A DNA stretch of 44,280 bases from an uncultured Pelagibacteraceae bacterium (GCA_902592965.1 CACJGL010000009.1:1-44280); one strand, 5' to 3'. Numbered from the stretch's first letter, positions 14,820-24,455 are shown. Program-made: numbers and translations. Notes: generated from the sequence alone by a model not told the origin.

Positions 14820-15314
14820 ATGATCATTGAATGTCCAGCTTGTTCTAAGAAGTTCAATATTGATGAAAAATTAATTCCAGATGAAGGTAGGCTCTTAAAG
14901 TGCGGCAATTGCGATCATACATGGTTTTTTAAAAAGGAAGAAAATATAAAATTAGAGGCTGAAACTCAAAAAATAACTGAAATTGAAGGAAATGAGTCAG
15001 AAATTAGCAAAGAGCCAGTTAAAGAAACTATAAAACAAACGAAACAAAAAAGAAAAAAAATTTCAAAAAAATCTCAAACAATTGAAAGCACATCAAAAGA
15101 ATTAGTATCTATTGATAAAAGTTCAGTTTCAAGAGAAAATAAAATTATTAAAAAAATTTTTCTAATAATTATTTCAATTATTGCATTTATCTTGCTTATA
15201 GACACATTTAAAAATCAGATATCTGTTATATTTCCTGGCATATTAAAAATGTCAGATAGTTTATATCTAGTAATAAATGACTTGAAATTATTTATTAAAG
15301 ATTTAGTCAGGTAA
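14820..15314 (+). CDS. zinc-ribbon (MJ0042-type) membrane-anchored protein
   Basis: A 164-residue protein with an N-terminal zinc ribbon: Cys5-x2-Cys8 and Cys28-x2-Cys31, followed by His-Thr-Trp, the MJ0042-family pattern found in Alphaproteobacteria. A long charged Lys/Glu linker (about 38-108) leads to one transmembrane helix (about 112-129), and ~35 residues follow. This gives a cytoplasmic zinc ribbon tethered to the inner membrane. The function of the family is not known. The gene is divergent from tRNA-Pro and two bases upstream of nhaA, so both are likely cotranscribed. Confidence 0.8.
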   Translation: MIIECPACSKKFNIDEKLIPDEGRLLKCGNCDHTWFFKKEENIKLEAETQKITEIEGNESEISKEPVKETIKQTKQKRKKISKKSQTIESTSKELVSIDKSSVSRENKIIKKIFLIIISIIAFILLIDTFKNQISVIFPGILKMSDSLYLVINDLKLFIKDLVR

Positions 15315-15316
15315 AA

Positions 15317-16489
15317 ATGATTCAGATAATAACAAAACCATTTAGGTGGTTTTTTAAATTAGAGGCTGCTAGTGGTCTAGTTTTACTTTTTGCAGCCATA
15401 ATAGCTTTAATTGTAAGCAATTCTAATTTAGCTGAAATATATTTTTCTACCTTAAATAAATATTTATTTTTGGGAATAAATAATTTTGGTTTAAAATTAT
15501 CTGTTTTACACTGGATTAATGATGCCTTAATGGCAATTTTCTTTTTCTTTGTTACTTTAGAAATAAAAAGAGAATTCTTGCAAGGTGAACTTTCAAATAT
15601 AAAACAAGCCCTTCTTCCTATTATCGCAGCTGTTGGTGGAATGTTAGTACCTGCTTTATTTTATGTTTTTATTAATTTTGGAGACAGTGAAACAATGAAT
15701 GGTTGGGCTATCCCGTCAGCAACTGATATTGCATTTTCTTTGGGCGTGCTTTCATTATTGGGTAAAAGAGTTCCATTATCTTTAAAAGTTTTTTTAACTG
15801 CTTTAGCTATTATAGATGACCTAGGAGCCATAGTAATTATTGCGTTATTTTATTCAGGTGATCTGAGTATTAAATATTTAAGCTTAATGCTTTTAGCGTT
15901 TATTATTCTTCTAGTAATAAATAAATTCAATATAAAGAAATTTTTACCTTATTTAATTGTTGGAATATTTCTTTGGGATTTTACACATAACTCAGGTATT
16001 CACGCTACCATAGCAGGTGTTTTATTGGCTATGACTATACCTCATAGAAAAAAAGATAAAGATTTCTCACTGCTAATAAAAATTGAACATGCAATAAGTC
16101 CTTATGTTGCATTTGGTATTATGCCATTATTTGCTTTTGCAAATGCAGGTGTTTCATTAGAGGGTTTATCTTTTGCATCTTTACTCAATAAAGTTCCTTT
16201 AGGAATATTATTAGGACTGTTTGTTGGTAAACAATTAGGTGTGTTTGTATTCTCATATGTTTCAATAAAAATGAAAATAGCCCAGATGCCCAACAACTCT
16301 AACTGGTATAATTTTTATGGTGTTGGTGTTTTAACAGGTATTGGATTTACAATGAGCTTATTTGTGGGAAATTTAGCTTTTGTTGAAAATATGCAATACA
16401 TGGATGGAGTTAAAATAGGAGTTTTAACTGGGTCATTATTATCCACTTTATTTGGGTACTTCTTAATACTACTTACACCAAATAAGTAA
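15317..16489 (+). CDS. nhaA: Na+/H+ antiporter NhaA
   Basis: A 390-residue antiporter with about 12 helices. The ion-binding aspartates are present: Asp137 (PSATDIAFSLG) and the pair Asp167-Asp168 (ALAIIDDLGAIVIIALFYS), matching Asp133, Asp163 and Asp164 of E. coli NhaA. It extrudes sodium in exchange for protons, and also sets internal pH. Length is typical. For a marine cell the role in sodium balance is obvious. It follows the zinc-ribbon gene at two bases and is followed seven bases later by a peroxidase gene. Confidence 0.96.
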   Translation: MIQIITKPFRWFFKLEAASGLVLLFAAIIALIVSNSNLAEIYFSTLNKYLFLGINNFGLKLSVLHWINDALMAIFFFFVTLEIKREFLQGELSNIKQALLPIIAAVGGMLVPALFYVFINFGDSETMNGWAIPSATDIAFSLGVLSLLGKRVPLSLKVFLTALAIIDDLGAIVIIALFYSGDLSIKYLSLMLLAFIILLVINKFNIKKFLPYLIVGIFLWDFTHNSGIHATIAGVLLAMTIPHRKKDKDFSLLIKIEHAISPYVAFGIMPLFAFANAGVSLEGLSFASLLNKVPLGILLGLFVGKQLGVFVFSYVSIKMKIAQMPNNSNWYNFYGVGVLTGIGFTMSLFVGNLAFVENMQYMDGVKIGVLTGSLLSTLFGYFLILLTPNK

Positions 16490-16496
16490 GTAGTTT

Positions 16497-17042
16497 ATGA
16501 AAAAATTAATAATAATAAGTTTAACAATAATAATGTTTTTTTTTAAAAATTCAGCAATGAGCAATAATCAGGAAAGTTTTTATGATCTAGAAATAGAGAG
16601 TATTAATGGAGAAATCATAAAATTAAAAGATTATCGAGATAAAGTTATACTTATAGTAAACACTGCCAGTTATTGTGGTTTCACAAAACAATATGAAGAT
16701 CTGCAAGAATTATGGGATAAATACAAATCCAAGGGTCTAATTGTTCTTGGAGTGCCCTCAGACTCTTTCAATCAAGAAAAAAAAACAAACAGTGAGGTTA
16801 AAGAATTTTGTGAAGTAAATTTTGATATAAATTTTCCATTAACAGCTATTACAGAAGTAAAAGGTAGTGATGCTCATGAGATTTTTAAGTGGGCAAAAAA
16901 TAATTTTGGTAAATCTGCAATTCCTAAGTGGAATTTTCATAAAATATTAATCAATAAACAGGGATATGTAGAAGAAACATATGCTTCTTTTACAAAACCT
17001 ACATCAAATAAAATTATAAATAAAATTGAGGAAATACTATAG
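16497..17042 (+). CDS. glutathione peroxidase family thiol peroxidase, exported
   Basis: A 181-residue protein of the glutathione peroxidase (redoxin) fold. The catalytic residue is Cys60 (NTASYCGFT), not selenocysteine. The GVPSDSFNQE segment holds the expected Gln and the PKWNFHKIL segment the Trp and Asn of the catalytic tetrad. An N-terminal hydrophobic stretch (residues 3-20) suggests a signal peptide or anchor, so it likely acts in the periplasm, where it would reduce peroxides with thioredoxin- or glutathione-type donors. The 3' end overlaps the convergent metallo-hydrolase gene by six bases. Confidence 0.9.
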   Translation: MKKLIIISLTIIMFFFKNSAMSNNQESFYDLEIESINGEIIKLKDYRDKVILIVNTASYCGFTKQYEDLQELWDKYKSKGLIVLGVPSDSFNQEKKTNSEVKEFCEVNFDINFPLTAITEVKGSDAHEIFKWAKNNFGKSAIPKWNFHKILINKQGYVEETYASFTKPTSNKIINKIEEIL

Positions 17043-17813
17043 TTCTATCGTTAAACCATCGTGTGCTGGTATAACATTTTTAGGTATAACTCTCTTTAAC
17101 TTATTATAATCTAGTACTGGTGATAAATTTGAAAGAATAGCCTTTTTTGGTTTAAATTTCTTAATAAAAAATAAAGATTTTTCCAAATTAAAGTGTGATG
17201 GATGAAAATTGTACCACAGACAATCAATTATTAAATACTTTAGATTTTTAAAATAAGAATAATCTTTTTTATAAATATTACTTACATCAGTAATGTATGC
17301 AAGTTTTTTATCAATAATAAAACAATTAGATTTAACCGCACCATGCTCAACTACAATCGATTTAAATCTAATATTTTTATTTTTATGTTTAATAAATGAA
17401 TTTTTTTTTAATTTATTTAATTTTAGAGTAGCTGGATATTCTCTTGAGAAACTTTCAAAACAATATGAAAAACTTTGTTTTAAATATTTGGATGTTTTAT
17501 TATCAGCGTAAACATTAACTTGTTTTCTACTATTAATAAAAAAAGATCTTAAATCATTTATTCCGTGGGTTTGATCGGCATGCATATGTGAATAGAATAC
17601 TTTATCAATTTTTTTAATTTTATGATGTAATAACTGTTGTCTCAAGTCAGGAGATGTATCAATTAAAATATTTTCATCAGTTGTTTTAATAAGTGCAGAA
17701 CATCTTGTTCTATAATTTTTCTTATTTTTGGGATCACAATTTCCAAAAAAGCCATCAGGTCTTGGAACACCCATCGAGCTTCCACATCCTAATATTATAA
17801 ATTTTATTCTCAT
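17037..17813 (-). CDS. MBL-fold metallo-hydrolase (PhnP-like)
   Basis: A 258-residue beta-lactamase-fold hydrolase. The metal motif is SHMHADQTHGINDLR: His76, His78, Asp80, with Gln81 where the canonical HxHxDH has a final His, then His83. Other ligands would be His175-type 'VVEHGAV' and the late 'IPAHDG'. The N-terminal LGCGSSMGVPRPDG (8-21) and CNP-like RTRCSAL fit the PhnP cyclic-phosphodiesterase branch. It sits directly after tatD with a 4-base overlap, an order common in Alphaproteobacteria. The substrate is uncertain, perhaps a cyclic phosphate. Confidence 0.85.
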   Translation of the reverse strand: MRIKFIILGCGSSMGVPRPDGFFGNCDPKNKKNYRTRCSALIKTTDENILIDTSPDLRQQLLHHKIKKIDKVFYSHMHADQTHGINDLRSFFINSRKQVNVYADNKTSKYLKQSFSYCFESFSREYPATLKLNKLKKNSFIKHKNKNIRFKSIVVEHGAVKSNCFIIDKKLAYITDVSNIYKKDYSYFKNLKYLIIDCLWYNFHPSHFNLEKSLFFIKKFKPKKAILSNLSPVLDYNKLKRVIPKNVIPAHDGLTIEL

Positions 17814-18574
17814 TTATGAAAAAATAATCTTTCAAAATTATTATTTGTAATATTTTCTAATTCATCAAAAGTTGTTGATTTTAATTCTGAAAGTTTTTCC
17901 AATGTATATTTAATAAAAGAAGGTTCGTTCTTTTTACCTCTCATTGGTATAGGTGCTAGAAACGGACTATCTGTTTCAATTAAAATTTTATCATTTTCAA
18001 TCATTTTAAAAGTTTCTTGAAGATCATTACTATTTTTAAAAGTTATTATTCCACTAGCAGAAAAATACGCATTTAATGTCATCATTTTTTTAGCAAACTC
18101 TTTTGAACCTGTAAAACAATGCATGAGTATTTTAATATCGTTATTTTTATATTTATTTAAAATATCAAAAGTTTCTCTTTCGGCACTTCTAGAATGAACT
18201 ATCAAAGGATATTTAAGTTCAATAGAGGCTTCTATATGTGTCTCAAAACTTTTAATTTGATCATCTTTATGACTATTTTCATAATAAAAATCTAATCCGG
18301 TCTCTCCTACTCCAATTATTTTTTTGAATTTATTAGCATTTTCAACAATGAATTTTTTATCCATCTTATCACCGCTAGATTCATGGGGATGAATTCCTAT
18401 GCTTCCATAAATTATTTCATCAAGATTTATAATTTTTTTAATATTTTCAAAACTTTTTGAAGTGGTTGAAATAGTTAAAATTTTCTTTAATCCATTTTCT
18501 TTAGAACGTTTAATAACTTCATCGATATTAGAATAAAGAGGTTCGTGATCAAGATGACAATGTGAGTCTATCAT
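17810..18574 (-). CDS. tatD: TatD family metal-dependent DNase
   Basis: A 254-residue TIM-barrel hydrolase. Metal ligands are in place: His5 and His7 (SHCHLD), the Glu of GVGETGLDFYY, the His of PLIVHSR, the His of MHCFTGS, and the Asp of ETDSPFLAP near the C-terminus. TatD proteins are 3'-5' exonucleases or deoxyribonucleases involved in DNA repair and turnover. They are not part of Tat export in spite of the name. The gene overlaps metG by four bases and the metallo-hydrolase gene by four, forming one transcription unit. Confidence 0.93.
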   Translation of the reverse strand: MIDSHCHLDHEPLYSNIDEVIKRSKENGLKKILTISTTSKSFENIKKIINLDEIIYGSIGIHPHESSGDKMDKKFIVENANKFKKIIGVGETGLDFYYENSHKDDQIKSFETHIEASIELKYPLIVHSRSAERETFDILNKYKNNDIKILMHCFTGSKEFAKKMMTLNAYFSASGIITFKNSNDLQETFKMIENDKILIETDSPFLAPIPMRGKKNEPSFIKYTLEKLSELKSTTFDELENITNNNFERLFFHK

Positions 18575-20097
18575 TTTTCAGTTTTTTTAAACAAAATATC
18601 TAATTTATTTATTTTTAAATCTTTTTTTAAAATTTCATTATTATCAATTGTTGTAAAATCAATAGAATTTTCTGCTTCATTAAAAACATTGAGCACTTTT
18701 ACTGATGTTTCTGGCATTACTGGATAAAGCAAAATAGTAATTTTTCTAATTAATTCTAATGCAGTATAAACAATCGTATTCAACCTTAATCTATCATCTT
18801 TCTTCTTCCAGGGTTCCTGATCATTAAAATATTTATTTGCCGCAAACAATCTATCTACAATAAAATTCATATACTGGTTTATGTCTTGATTATTTATAAA
18901 TGATCTTATTTTATCTAGATTATTTAATGGTTTCAAAATTTCTAAATCTTCATCAGTAAATTTATGATCAGGTATTAAAGATGAACAATTTTTTTTAGCA
19001 AAAGAGAGCACTCTTTGACAAAGATTTCCAAAATTATTAGCTAAATCACTATTAATACAATTTTCTAATTTTTCCTCGGAAATATTTCCATCATTACCAA
19101 AAGAAACTTCTTTTAGTAGATAATATCTTAATGGATCCAAACCATAAGTATTTATAATTTCTAAAGGATCTAAAATATTACCTTTTGATTTTGACATTTT
19201 TTCATCACCTGAAAGGATCCATCCATGTCCATAAACTCTTTTGGGAGGTTCTATTTTTGCAGCTAACAAGAATGCTGGCCAATAAATAGCATGAAATCTT
19301 AATATGTCTTTACCAATAATATGTAAATCTGCTGGCCAAAAATTTTTATATAATTCATTATTTTCATCTGGATATTTTAAAGAACTTAAATAATTTGTTA
19401 ATGCATCTAACCATACATAAACGACATGATTTTCATCACTCGGTACTTTTACACCCCAAGAAAATGTTTTTCTACTAACAGATAAGTCTTTTAAGCCACT
19501 TTTGACAAAGCTTATTACTTCATTTCTTCTACTTTCAGGTAATATAAAATTTTTATTTTTTTCATAAAAATCTAATAACGGTTTTTCCCATTCTGAAAGT
19601 TTAAAAAAAAAAGATTCTTCTTCAACCCACTCAACAGCTGAACCGGATGATTTAGCAACTTTTGAACCATCTTTTTCTTCGACCTCATCTTCGTTATAAA
19701 AAGCTTCATCTGATACAGAATACCAACCAGAATATTTAGATAAAAAAATTTGCTTATTTTTTTCAAGTATATTCCATAAATTTTGTACAGCTACTTTATG
19801 TCTATCTTCTGTAGTTCTAATAAAATCTGTATTAGATAAGTTTAATGTTTTAGTTAAATCCTCAAATGTTTTACTTATTTCATCACAAAAAGATTTTGGA
19901 TCCTTATTTAACTTTTCAGCAGATCTTTGTATTTTTAAACCATGCTCATCTGTGCCTGTTAAAAAATAGACATTAAAACCATCAATTTTTTTGAAACGTG
20001 CAAAAAAATCAGCAATTATACTTGAATATGCATGTCCCATATGAGGTTTAGCAGAGGGATAGTAAATTGGTGTTGTTATATAATAATTTTTATTCAC
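18571..20097 (-). CDS. metG: methionyl-tRNA synthetase
   Basis: A 508-residue class I synthetase that charges tRNA-Met. The HIGH-type motif is HMGH at 19-22 and KMSKS is at 300-304 (SGDEKMSKSKGN). The segment after GWYSVSDEAFYNEDEVEE has no zinc-binding cysteines, as is common in alphaproteobacterial MetRS of the short type, where E. coli MetRS has a zinc knuckle. The C-terminal dimerisation domain of E. coli MetG is missing too. It overlaps holB by eight bases, so the tmk-holB-metG-tatD order of Alphaproteobacteria is kept. Confidence 0.96.
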   Translation of the reverse strand: MNKNYYITTPIYYPSAKPHMGHAYSSIIADFFARFKKIDGFNVYFLTGTDEHGLKIQRSAEKLNKDPKSFCDEISKTFEDLTKTLNLSNTDFIRTTEDRHKVAVQNLWNILEKNKQIFLSKYSGWYSVSDEAFYNEDEVEEKDGSKVAKSSGSAVEWVEEESFFFKLSEWEKPLLDFYEKNKNFILPESRRNEVISFVKSGLKDLSVSRKTFSWGVKVPSDENHVVYVWLDALTNYLSSLKYPDENNELYKNFWPADLHIIGKDILRFHAIYWPAFLLAAKIEPPKRVYGHGWILSGDEKMSKSKGNILDPLEIINTYGLDPLRYYLLKEVSFGNDGNISEEKLENCINSDLANNFGNLCQRVLSFAKKNCSSLIPDHKFTDEDLEILKPLNNLDKIRSFINNQDINQYMNFIVDRLFAANKYFNDQEPWKKKDDRLRLNTIVYTALELIRKITILLYPVMPETSVKVLNVFNEAENSIDFTTIDNNEILKKDLKINKLDILFKKTEK

Positions 20098-20959
20098 TTA
20101 ATAATTTATCCTTAAATTCCAAAAAAAAAGTTTCATAATCAAGATTAAATTTTCTTACATTAGATAATTTTGAATAATAATATTCTTTAGCTTTATATGA
20201 CAATTTTTTTGTTGTGTTTATATGTTTATAAAAAAATAATTCAATAATCATATTTAAATTATCTCTTATAAACTCTTGTTTAATATAGTGCTTATTATTA
20301 ATTAAATTTACTAATAAATCATCAATTGTGGTTTCGGATACTGATAATTCAAATTCATTCATATAGTTTATTAAGGATATTAAAAAAAAAGGTGTTGAGT
20401 AATAATTTATCAAATTTGAATTTATTTGTTCATAAATATTTTCATTAAAGTAATTATTGACAATCAATCTGGTATTCACATTAGATAGACTTAATTTAAA
20501 TTCTATACATCGGGATTTTATTGTATCTATTAAAAACTTTTCTGAATTATAAATTAAAATAAAAAAAACATTTTCATTTGGTTCTTCTAAATTTTTTAAT
20601 AAAGCATTTGATGAATTAATATTTAAAAATTCAACATCATCGAGGATTATAATTCTTGATTTATTATTAAAGGAGGATTGATTTGTAAACTTAATGATTT
20701 CTCTAATTTGATCAATTTCTATATTTTTTTTATCATTATTTTTTTTTATATTTAAAATATTAGGATGGGATTTATTTTTTATTAGTTCATAATCGTTATT
20801 AGAATTAAAAATTTTATATAAAAATTTTTCTGTAAGTAATGATTTTCCAATACCTTTTTTACCAGATAATAAAATTTTATTTGGAAGTTCATTATTTTCG
20901 TAAAGTGTTACAAATTTTTCTAAATATGTTTCATGTCCTATTAATTTATATTCAGACAT
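20090..20959 (-). CDS. holB: DNA polymerase III delta' subunit
   Basis: A 289-residue AAA+ clamp-loader subunit. A Walker A motif GKKGIGKS (33-40) is present, followed by IIILDDVEFL as Walker B, the NALLKNLEEP motif and SRC (near 'TIKSRCIEF'). Delta' with gamma/tau and delta opens the sliding clamp. The C-terminal ~100 residues are divergent and Lys/Asn-rich. It lies between tmk and metG with no gap upstream, which supports the assignment to holB over dnaX. Confidence 0.9.
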   Translation of the reverse strand: MSEYKLIGHETYLEKFVTLYENNELPNKILLSGKKGIGKSLLTEKFLYKIFNSNNDYELIKNKSHPNILNIKKNNDKKNIEIDQIREIIKFTNQSSFNNKSRIIILDDVEFLNINSSNALLKNLEEPNENVFFILIYNSEKFLIDTIKSRCIEFKLSLSNVNTRLIVNNYFNENIYEQINSNLINYYSTPFFLISLINYMNEFELSVSETTIDDLLVNLINNKHYIKQEFIRDNLNMIIELFFYKHINTTKKLSYKAKEYYYSKLSNVRKFNLDYETFFLEFKDKLLSE

Positions 20960-21574
20960 TTATATTAATTTCTCAAGTTTATTTATTATGATTTTTTTTA
21001 CTTCGTTAATTGTATTAGTGTTTGAATTAATTTTAATATATTTGCTTTTATTACTTGATATTTTTTCATACCCGTTCTGAACTTTGTTATAAAATTTAAG
21101 TTTAAATTTATCATATCTATTTAAGTTAGATCTTTTTTTAAGCCTTTTTTGTAAATTTTTTGAATTTACAGTACTTAAAAAAACTATATCAGGATTAAAA
21201 TTTCCAATTATAAACTTATTCAGCATTTTGATTACCTTTAAATCAATTTTCATTCCATAATGTTGATATGCAATAGTAGAATCTGTAAAACGATCAATTA
21301 ATATTATTTTTTTTTTATAATTTTTTTTAATAATTTTCTCAAAATTTTCTGATCTTCCAGCATAAAATAGTAATAGATCGGTTTTATTATTTAAATTTAG
21401 TTTCTTATTTAAAATCAATTTTCTTATTTTTTCAGAAAAAATTGATCCACCAGGCTCTCTTAATTTTATAAAACTTTTTCTTCGCTTTTTTAAATAATTT
21501 GCAGCAATTTTAAAATTTGTAGTTTTTCCCGAGGCCTCAATGCCTTCAAATATAATAATTGGATATTTAGACAT
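20960..21574 (-). CDS. tmk: thymidylate kinase
   Basis: A 204-residue P-loop kinase that makes dTDP from dTMP. The P-loop is FEGIEASGKTTN (9-20); REPGG (39-43) and DRFTDSTIAYQHYG are the family signatures for dTMP binding. The P-loop sequence GIEASGKT differs slightly from the usual GGEGAGKS. The LID region (RLKKRSNLNRYDKF) is basic. It overlaps dacC-like by eight bases and abuts holB. Length is normal. Confidence 0.94.
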   Translation of the reverse strand: MSKYPIIIFEGIEASGKTTNFKIAANYLKKRRKSFIKLREPGGSIFSEKIRKLILNKKLNLNNKTDLLLFYAGRSENFEKIIKKNYKKKIILIDRFTDSTIAYQHYGMKIDLKVIKMLNKFIIGNFNPDIVFLSTVNSKNLQKRLKKRSNLNRYDKFKLKFYNKVQNGYEKISSNKSKYIKINSNTNTINEVKKIIINKLEKLI

Positions 21575-22721
21575 CGCCCCATATCAAAAAATTGATAGAT
21601 GTTATCAACCTTGATATTGCATTTTGCTGTTTGATATTTTCTGTAGAAAATAAGTCATGATTAGATATAACTTCATCTTTATATAATACTTTTATTTCTG
21701 CTAATTTTTCACCCTTTTTTATCGGTGCTTGTATAGGTCCTTCATAAACAATCTTCACTTTCATATATTTTTTTTTAGCTTTTGGAATAGTCTTATAAAT
21801 TATATCTTTAGTATTAACTTTTACTTTTTTCTTGCTGCCCTGCCATACATCTAGTTCATAAAGATATTCGTTATCATTACTTATTTTTATTGTATCAAAA
21901 TTTGTAATTCCCCAAGTTAACAATTTTTGTGATTGCTTTGATCTAGAATTTTTTGTTTCAAAACCACTTGCAACAGCTATTAATCTTCTTTCTTTTCTTA
22001 ATATAGATGACGCTAATGAATATTTCTCAGAACCAAGGTAGCCTGTTTTAATTCCATCTACACCCATATTTTTATACAATAATGGATTTCTATTTCCTTG
22101 TGTAATGGGATCCCCACCTGTCCTACTCCAAGTAAATTCTTTAATTTTAAAATACTCATAATATTTAGGATGTTCTTTGATTAAATAATTAGACATAATT
22201 AAAATATCTCGAACAGTTGAATAATTATTGTCATCATTAATCCCTGAGGAATTTGAAAAATTAGTATTTTCCATACCAATTTCTTTAGCTTTTTCAGTCA
22301 TTAGTAAAGCAAACTCATCCTCAGATCCTGCAATACCTTCAGCCAAAGCTACACAAGCATCATTACCCGAAGCAACAATTATACCTAATAATAAATCTTC
22401 TACCGAAACTTCATCTCCAACCATTATAAACATTGATGAATAACCAGATGAGGATAATCTCCAGGCATTTTCAGAAACGATAAATTTTTCATCTAAAGTA
22501 ATTTCTCCACTTTTTAATAAATCAAAAGCAATTATAGAGGTCATTATTTTTGTCATAGAGGCAGGAAAAATTCTCTCATCAGAATTTTTTTCATATAAAA
22601 TTTCACCAGATAAATAGTCTTGTAAAATTGCAGTTCGTGCATTTATGTTAAATTTTGCATAAGAAATATTAGTTATAACTAAAAATGATAGGACAAAACT
22701 TAATAGTACTTTTATTTTCAT
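21567..22721 (-). CDS. dacC: D-alanyl-D-alanine carboxypeptidase (PBP5/6 type)
   Basis: A 384-residue low-mass penicillin-binding protein. A signal peptide ends near SYA (residues 20-22). The active-site SxxK is Ser55-Lys58 (ASMTKIM), SxN is Ser118-Asn120 (VASGNDA), and KTG is 225-227 (GIKTGYLG). After the transpeptidase domain comes a beta-rich C-terminal domain of PBP5 type (about 270-360) and a hydrophobic end (TSINFLIWGD) that may anchor it. It trims the terminal D-Ala from peptidoglycan stem peptides. It overlaps the RlpA-like gene by four bases; the neighbours suggest septal or wall remodelling. Confidence 0.93.
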   Translation of the reverse strand: MKIKVLLSFVLSFLVITNISYAKFNINARTAILQDYLSGEILYEKNSDERIFPASMTKIMTSIIAFDLLKSGEITLDEKFIVSENAWRLSSSGYSSMFIMVGDEVSVEDLLLGIIVASGNDACVALAEGIAGSEDEFALLMTEKAKEIGMENTNFSNSSGINDDNNYSTVRDILIMSNYLIKEHPKYYEYFKIKEFTWSRTGGDPITQGNRNPLLYKNMGVDGIKTGYLGSEKYSLASSILRKERRLIAVASGFETKNSRSKQSQKLLTWGITNFDTIKISNDNEYLYELDVWQGSKKKVKVNTKDIIYKTIPKAKKKYMKVKIVYEGPIQAPIKKGEKLAEIKVLYKDEVISNHDLFSTENIKQQNAISRLITSINFLIWGDV

Positions 22722-23476
22722 AATTTTATTAATTCAATATTTTCAAAATTTATATCAGCAATCTCATTATATACATTTTTAATTGATCCTAAATTATAAA
22801 AAGGACCCTTGTAAACCCTATATAAATTTTTAGACATTTTTTTGATATTTATGTCTTTTAAATTGTATTCATCCTCAAGTCTTTTTTTCAATGTAATTGC
22901 AGATTCTTCAAAAAATAAATCGGCAAATTTAATTATAAATTCAAATTTTGTATTTTTCACCTTTTCAACTTTTGAATTATTATCTTTTTCAATTGATATA
23001 TTTTGGATTGAAATGCTGTCTACTGGAGCTTTATTAGCTACTTTTTTTTCCTCATCAAATGTTTTAGCTTTATTTGCAACAAAAGTATTACTAGAATTTA
23101 TTGTTTCTACACGTACATAGGGTTGATCAGGATCAATATCAAGTTCAGTAGCAATCCTTTCAGAAATTACTGAATTATAAAAAATTGGATATTTCGATTT
23201 TTTTCCTACTTTAGCAATCAAATACTTTTCATTTAACAAATTTGTTATTTTTATATCTGTATCTTTTTCAAGTTTATTATTGAAAATAATTAACGATCTT
23301 TGATCTATTTTTTTTGAAACTATTCGTTTTTTGAAAATATCATTATTATATATCAGAGCAAATCCATCATTTGAATAATTTTTGAAATCTTTATTCGTGA
23401 TTACTTTTTTATTAGTAGTTTCACATGATGTTAAAATTATCGCTAAAAAAATTATTATCTTAAGTTTCATTTTCAA
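22718..23476 (-). CDS. RlpA-like SPOR-domain lipoprotein with degenerate active site
   Basis: A 252-residue lipoprotein (lipobox LTSC, Cys18). Residues 37-126 align by eye with the double-psi beta-barrel of RlpA: GFALIYN matches GLAAWY and IKITNLLNEKYLIAKV matches VRVTNLANGRQIVVRI. Residues ~175-252 look like a SPOR domain, which binds denuded septal glycan. RlpA's conserved His is Asn66 here, and its Asp (INDRGP) is Lys92 (VGKKSK), so lytic transglycosylase activity is unlikely. The position before dacC is the usual place of rlpA in Alphaproteobacteria. It is probably a binding or scaffolding remnant of RlpA. The gene overlaps the transglycosylase gene by 17 bases. Confidence 0.75.
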   Translation of the reverse strand: MKMKLKIIIFLAIILTSCETTNKKVITNKDFKNYSNDGFALIYNNDIFKKRIVSKKIDQRSLIIFNNKLEKDTDIKITNLLNEKYLIAKVGKKSKYPIFYNSVISERIATELDIDPDQPYVRVETINSSNTFVANKAKTFDEEKKVANKAPVDSISIQNISIEKDNNSKVEKVKNTKFEFIIKFADLFFEESAITLKKRLEDEYNLKDINIKKMSKNLYRVYKGPFYNLGSIKNVYNEIADINFENIELIKL

Positions 23477-24455
23477 AACTATTTTTTAATGTGCATACCG
23501 CCAAACTAAATCTTAATGACCTATTCCACTTTAAGATTAGCTTATAATTATTAAAAATAATATATGCTGGTTTAAGTTTATTTGCATTTTCTACTATTTC
23601 AGCATCAGGAGTAACTATTGCTGCTGTCAAATTGTCATATTTGTCCAAAAAAGACGAATTTTTTATATAATTTTTTAAATATTTTACTTTTCTCTCATGT
23701 TTAATTTTTTTTGCTGATGTATTTAAATATTTATCAGGAATATTTTCATTAAGATTAATTCTATAAAAACATGGTGTATTATCATTCCATCCAAGATTAC
23801 TTAAATAGTTGGCTGCAGATGCAAAAGAATCCTCAATATTTTTTAGATCAATTGATCCATCTTTATTATAGTCAATTGCATGATTTTTAATTGTGGATGG
23901 CATAAATTGAAAATTACCAAATGCACCTGCCCAAGATCCAAATAATGTGCTTGGATCTATAATTTTTGCGTCTACTAATTTTAAAAGAGTGATTAATTCT
24001 TTAGTAAAAAATTCACTTCTTCTTTGATCGAAGCTTAATGTTGCAAGTGAAGAAATAATATCCATTTTGCCTAAATAGTTTCCAAAATTAGTTTCAATAC
24101 CCATTAGTGCTAATAGTAAATTTTTATCTACTTTGTATTCGGAAGATACTTTATTAATAATATTATTTTCTTTATTTAATATAATTTTTCCTAATTTTAC
24201 TTTTTTTGACGATGTTCTTTTTGAAATATATGTCTTTGTGTCTTCATAAAATTCTGGTTGGTATCTGTCATACTTTATTACATCAGGTAAAAACTTTGTT
24301 TTATCTATTAAATTATTAACTGTTGATTTACTAATACCTTCATTAATTGCTCTTTTTTTAAATTTAATTTTCCAATTGTTAAAATCATCAGCGATTAGAG
24401 TTGAGGAATTTAATATAATTAATATTGATATGATAAATAATTTAATTTTTTTCAT
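23460..24455 (-). CDS. mltB: lytic murein transglycosylase, MltB-type
   Basis: A 331-residue periplasmic enzyme with a signal peptide (MKKIKLFIISILIILNSSTL then IADD). The catalytic glutamate is Glu121 in GIETNFGNYLGK, followed by the LATLSFDQRRSEFF segment and the GSWAGAFGNFQFMPST motif typical of MltB/Slt35. DYNKDGSIDL (EF-hand-like) matches the calcium site of Slt35. It cleaves the MurNAc-GlcNAc bond with formation of 1,6-anhydro ends. It has no lipobox, unlike E. coli MltB. Neighbours are RlpA-like and a carboxypeptidase, a peptidoglycan-remodelling group. Confidence 0.9.
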   Translation of the reverse strand: MKKIKLFIISILIILNSSTLIADDFNNWKIKFKKRAINEGISKSTVNNLIDKTKFLPDVIKYDRYQPEFYEDTKTYISKRTSSKKVKLGKIILNKENNIINKVSSEYKVDKNLLLALMGIETNFGNYLGKMDIISSLATLSFDQRRSEFFTKELITLLKLVDAKIIDPSTLFGSWAGAFGNFQFMPSTIKNHAIDYNKDGSIDLKNIEDSFASAANYLSNLGWNDNTPCFYRINLNENIPDKYLNTSAKKIKHERKVKYLKNYIKNSSFLDKYDNLTAAIVTPDAEIVENANKLKPAYIIFNNYKLILKWNRSLRFSLAVCTLKNSFENET

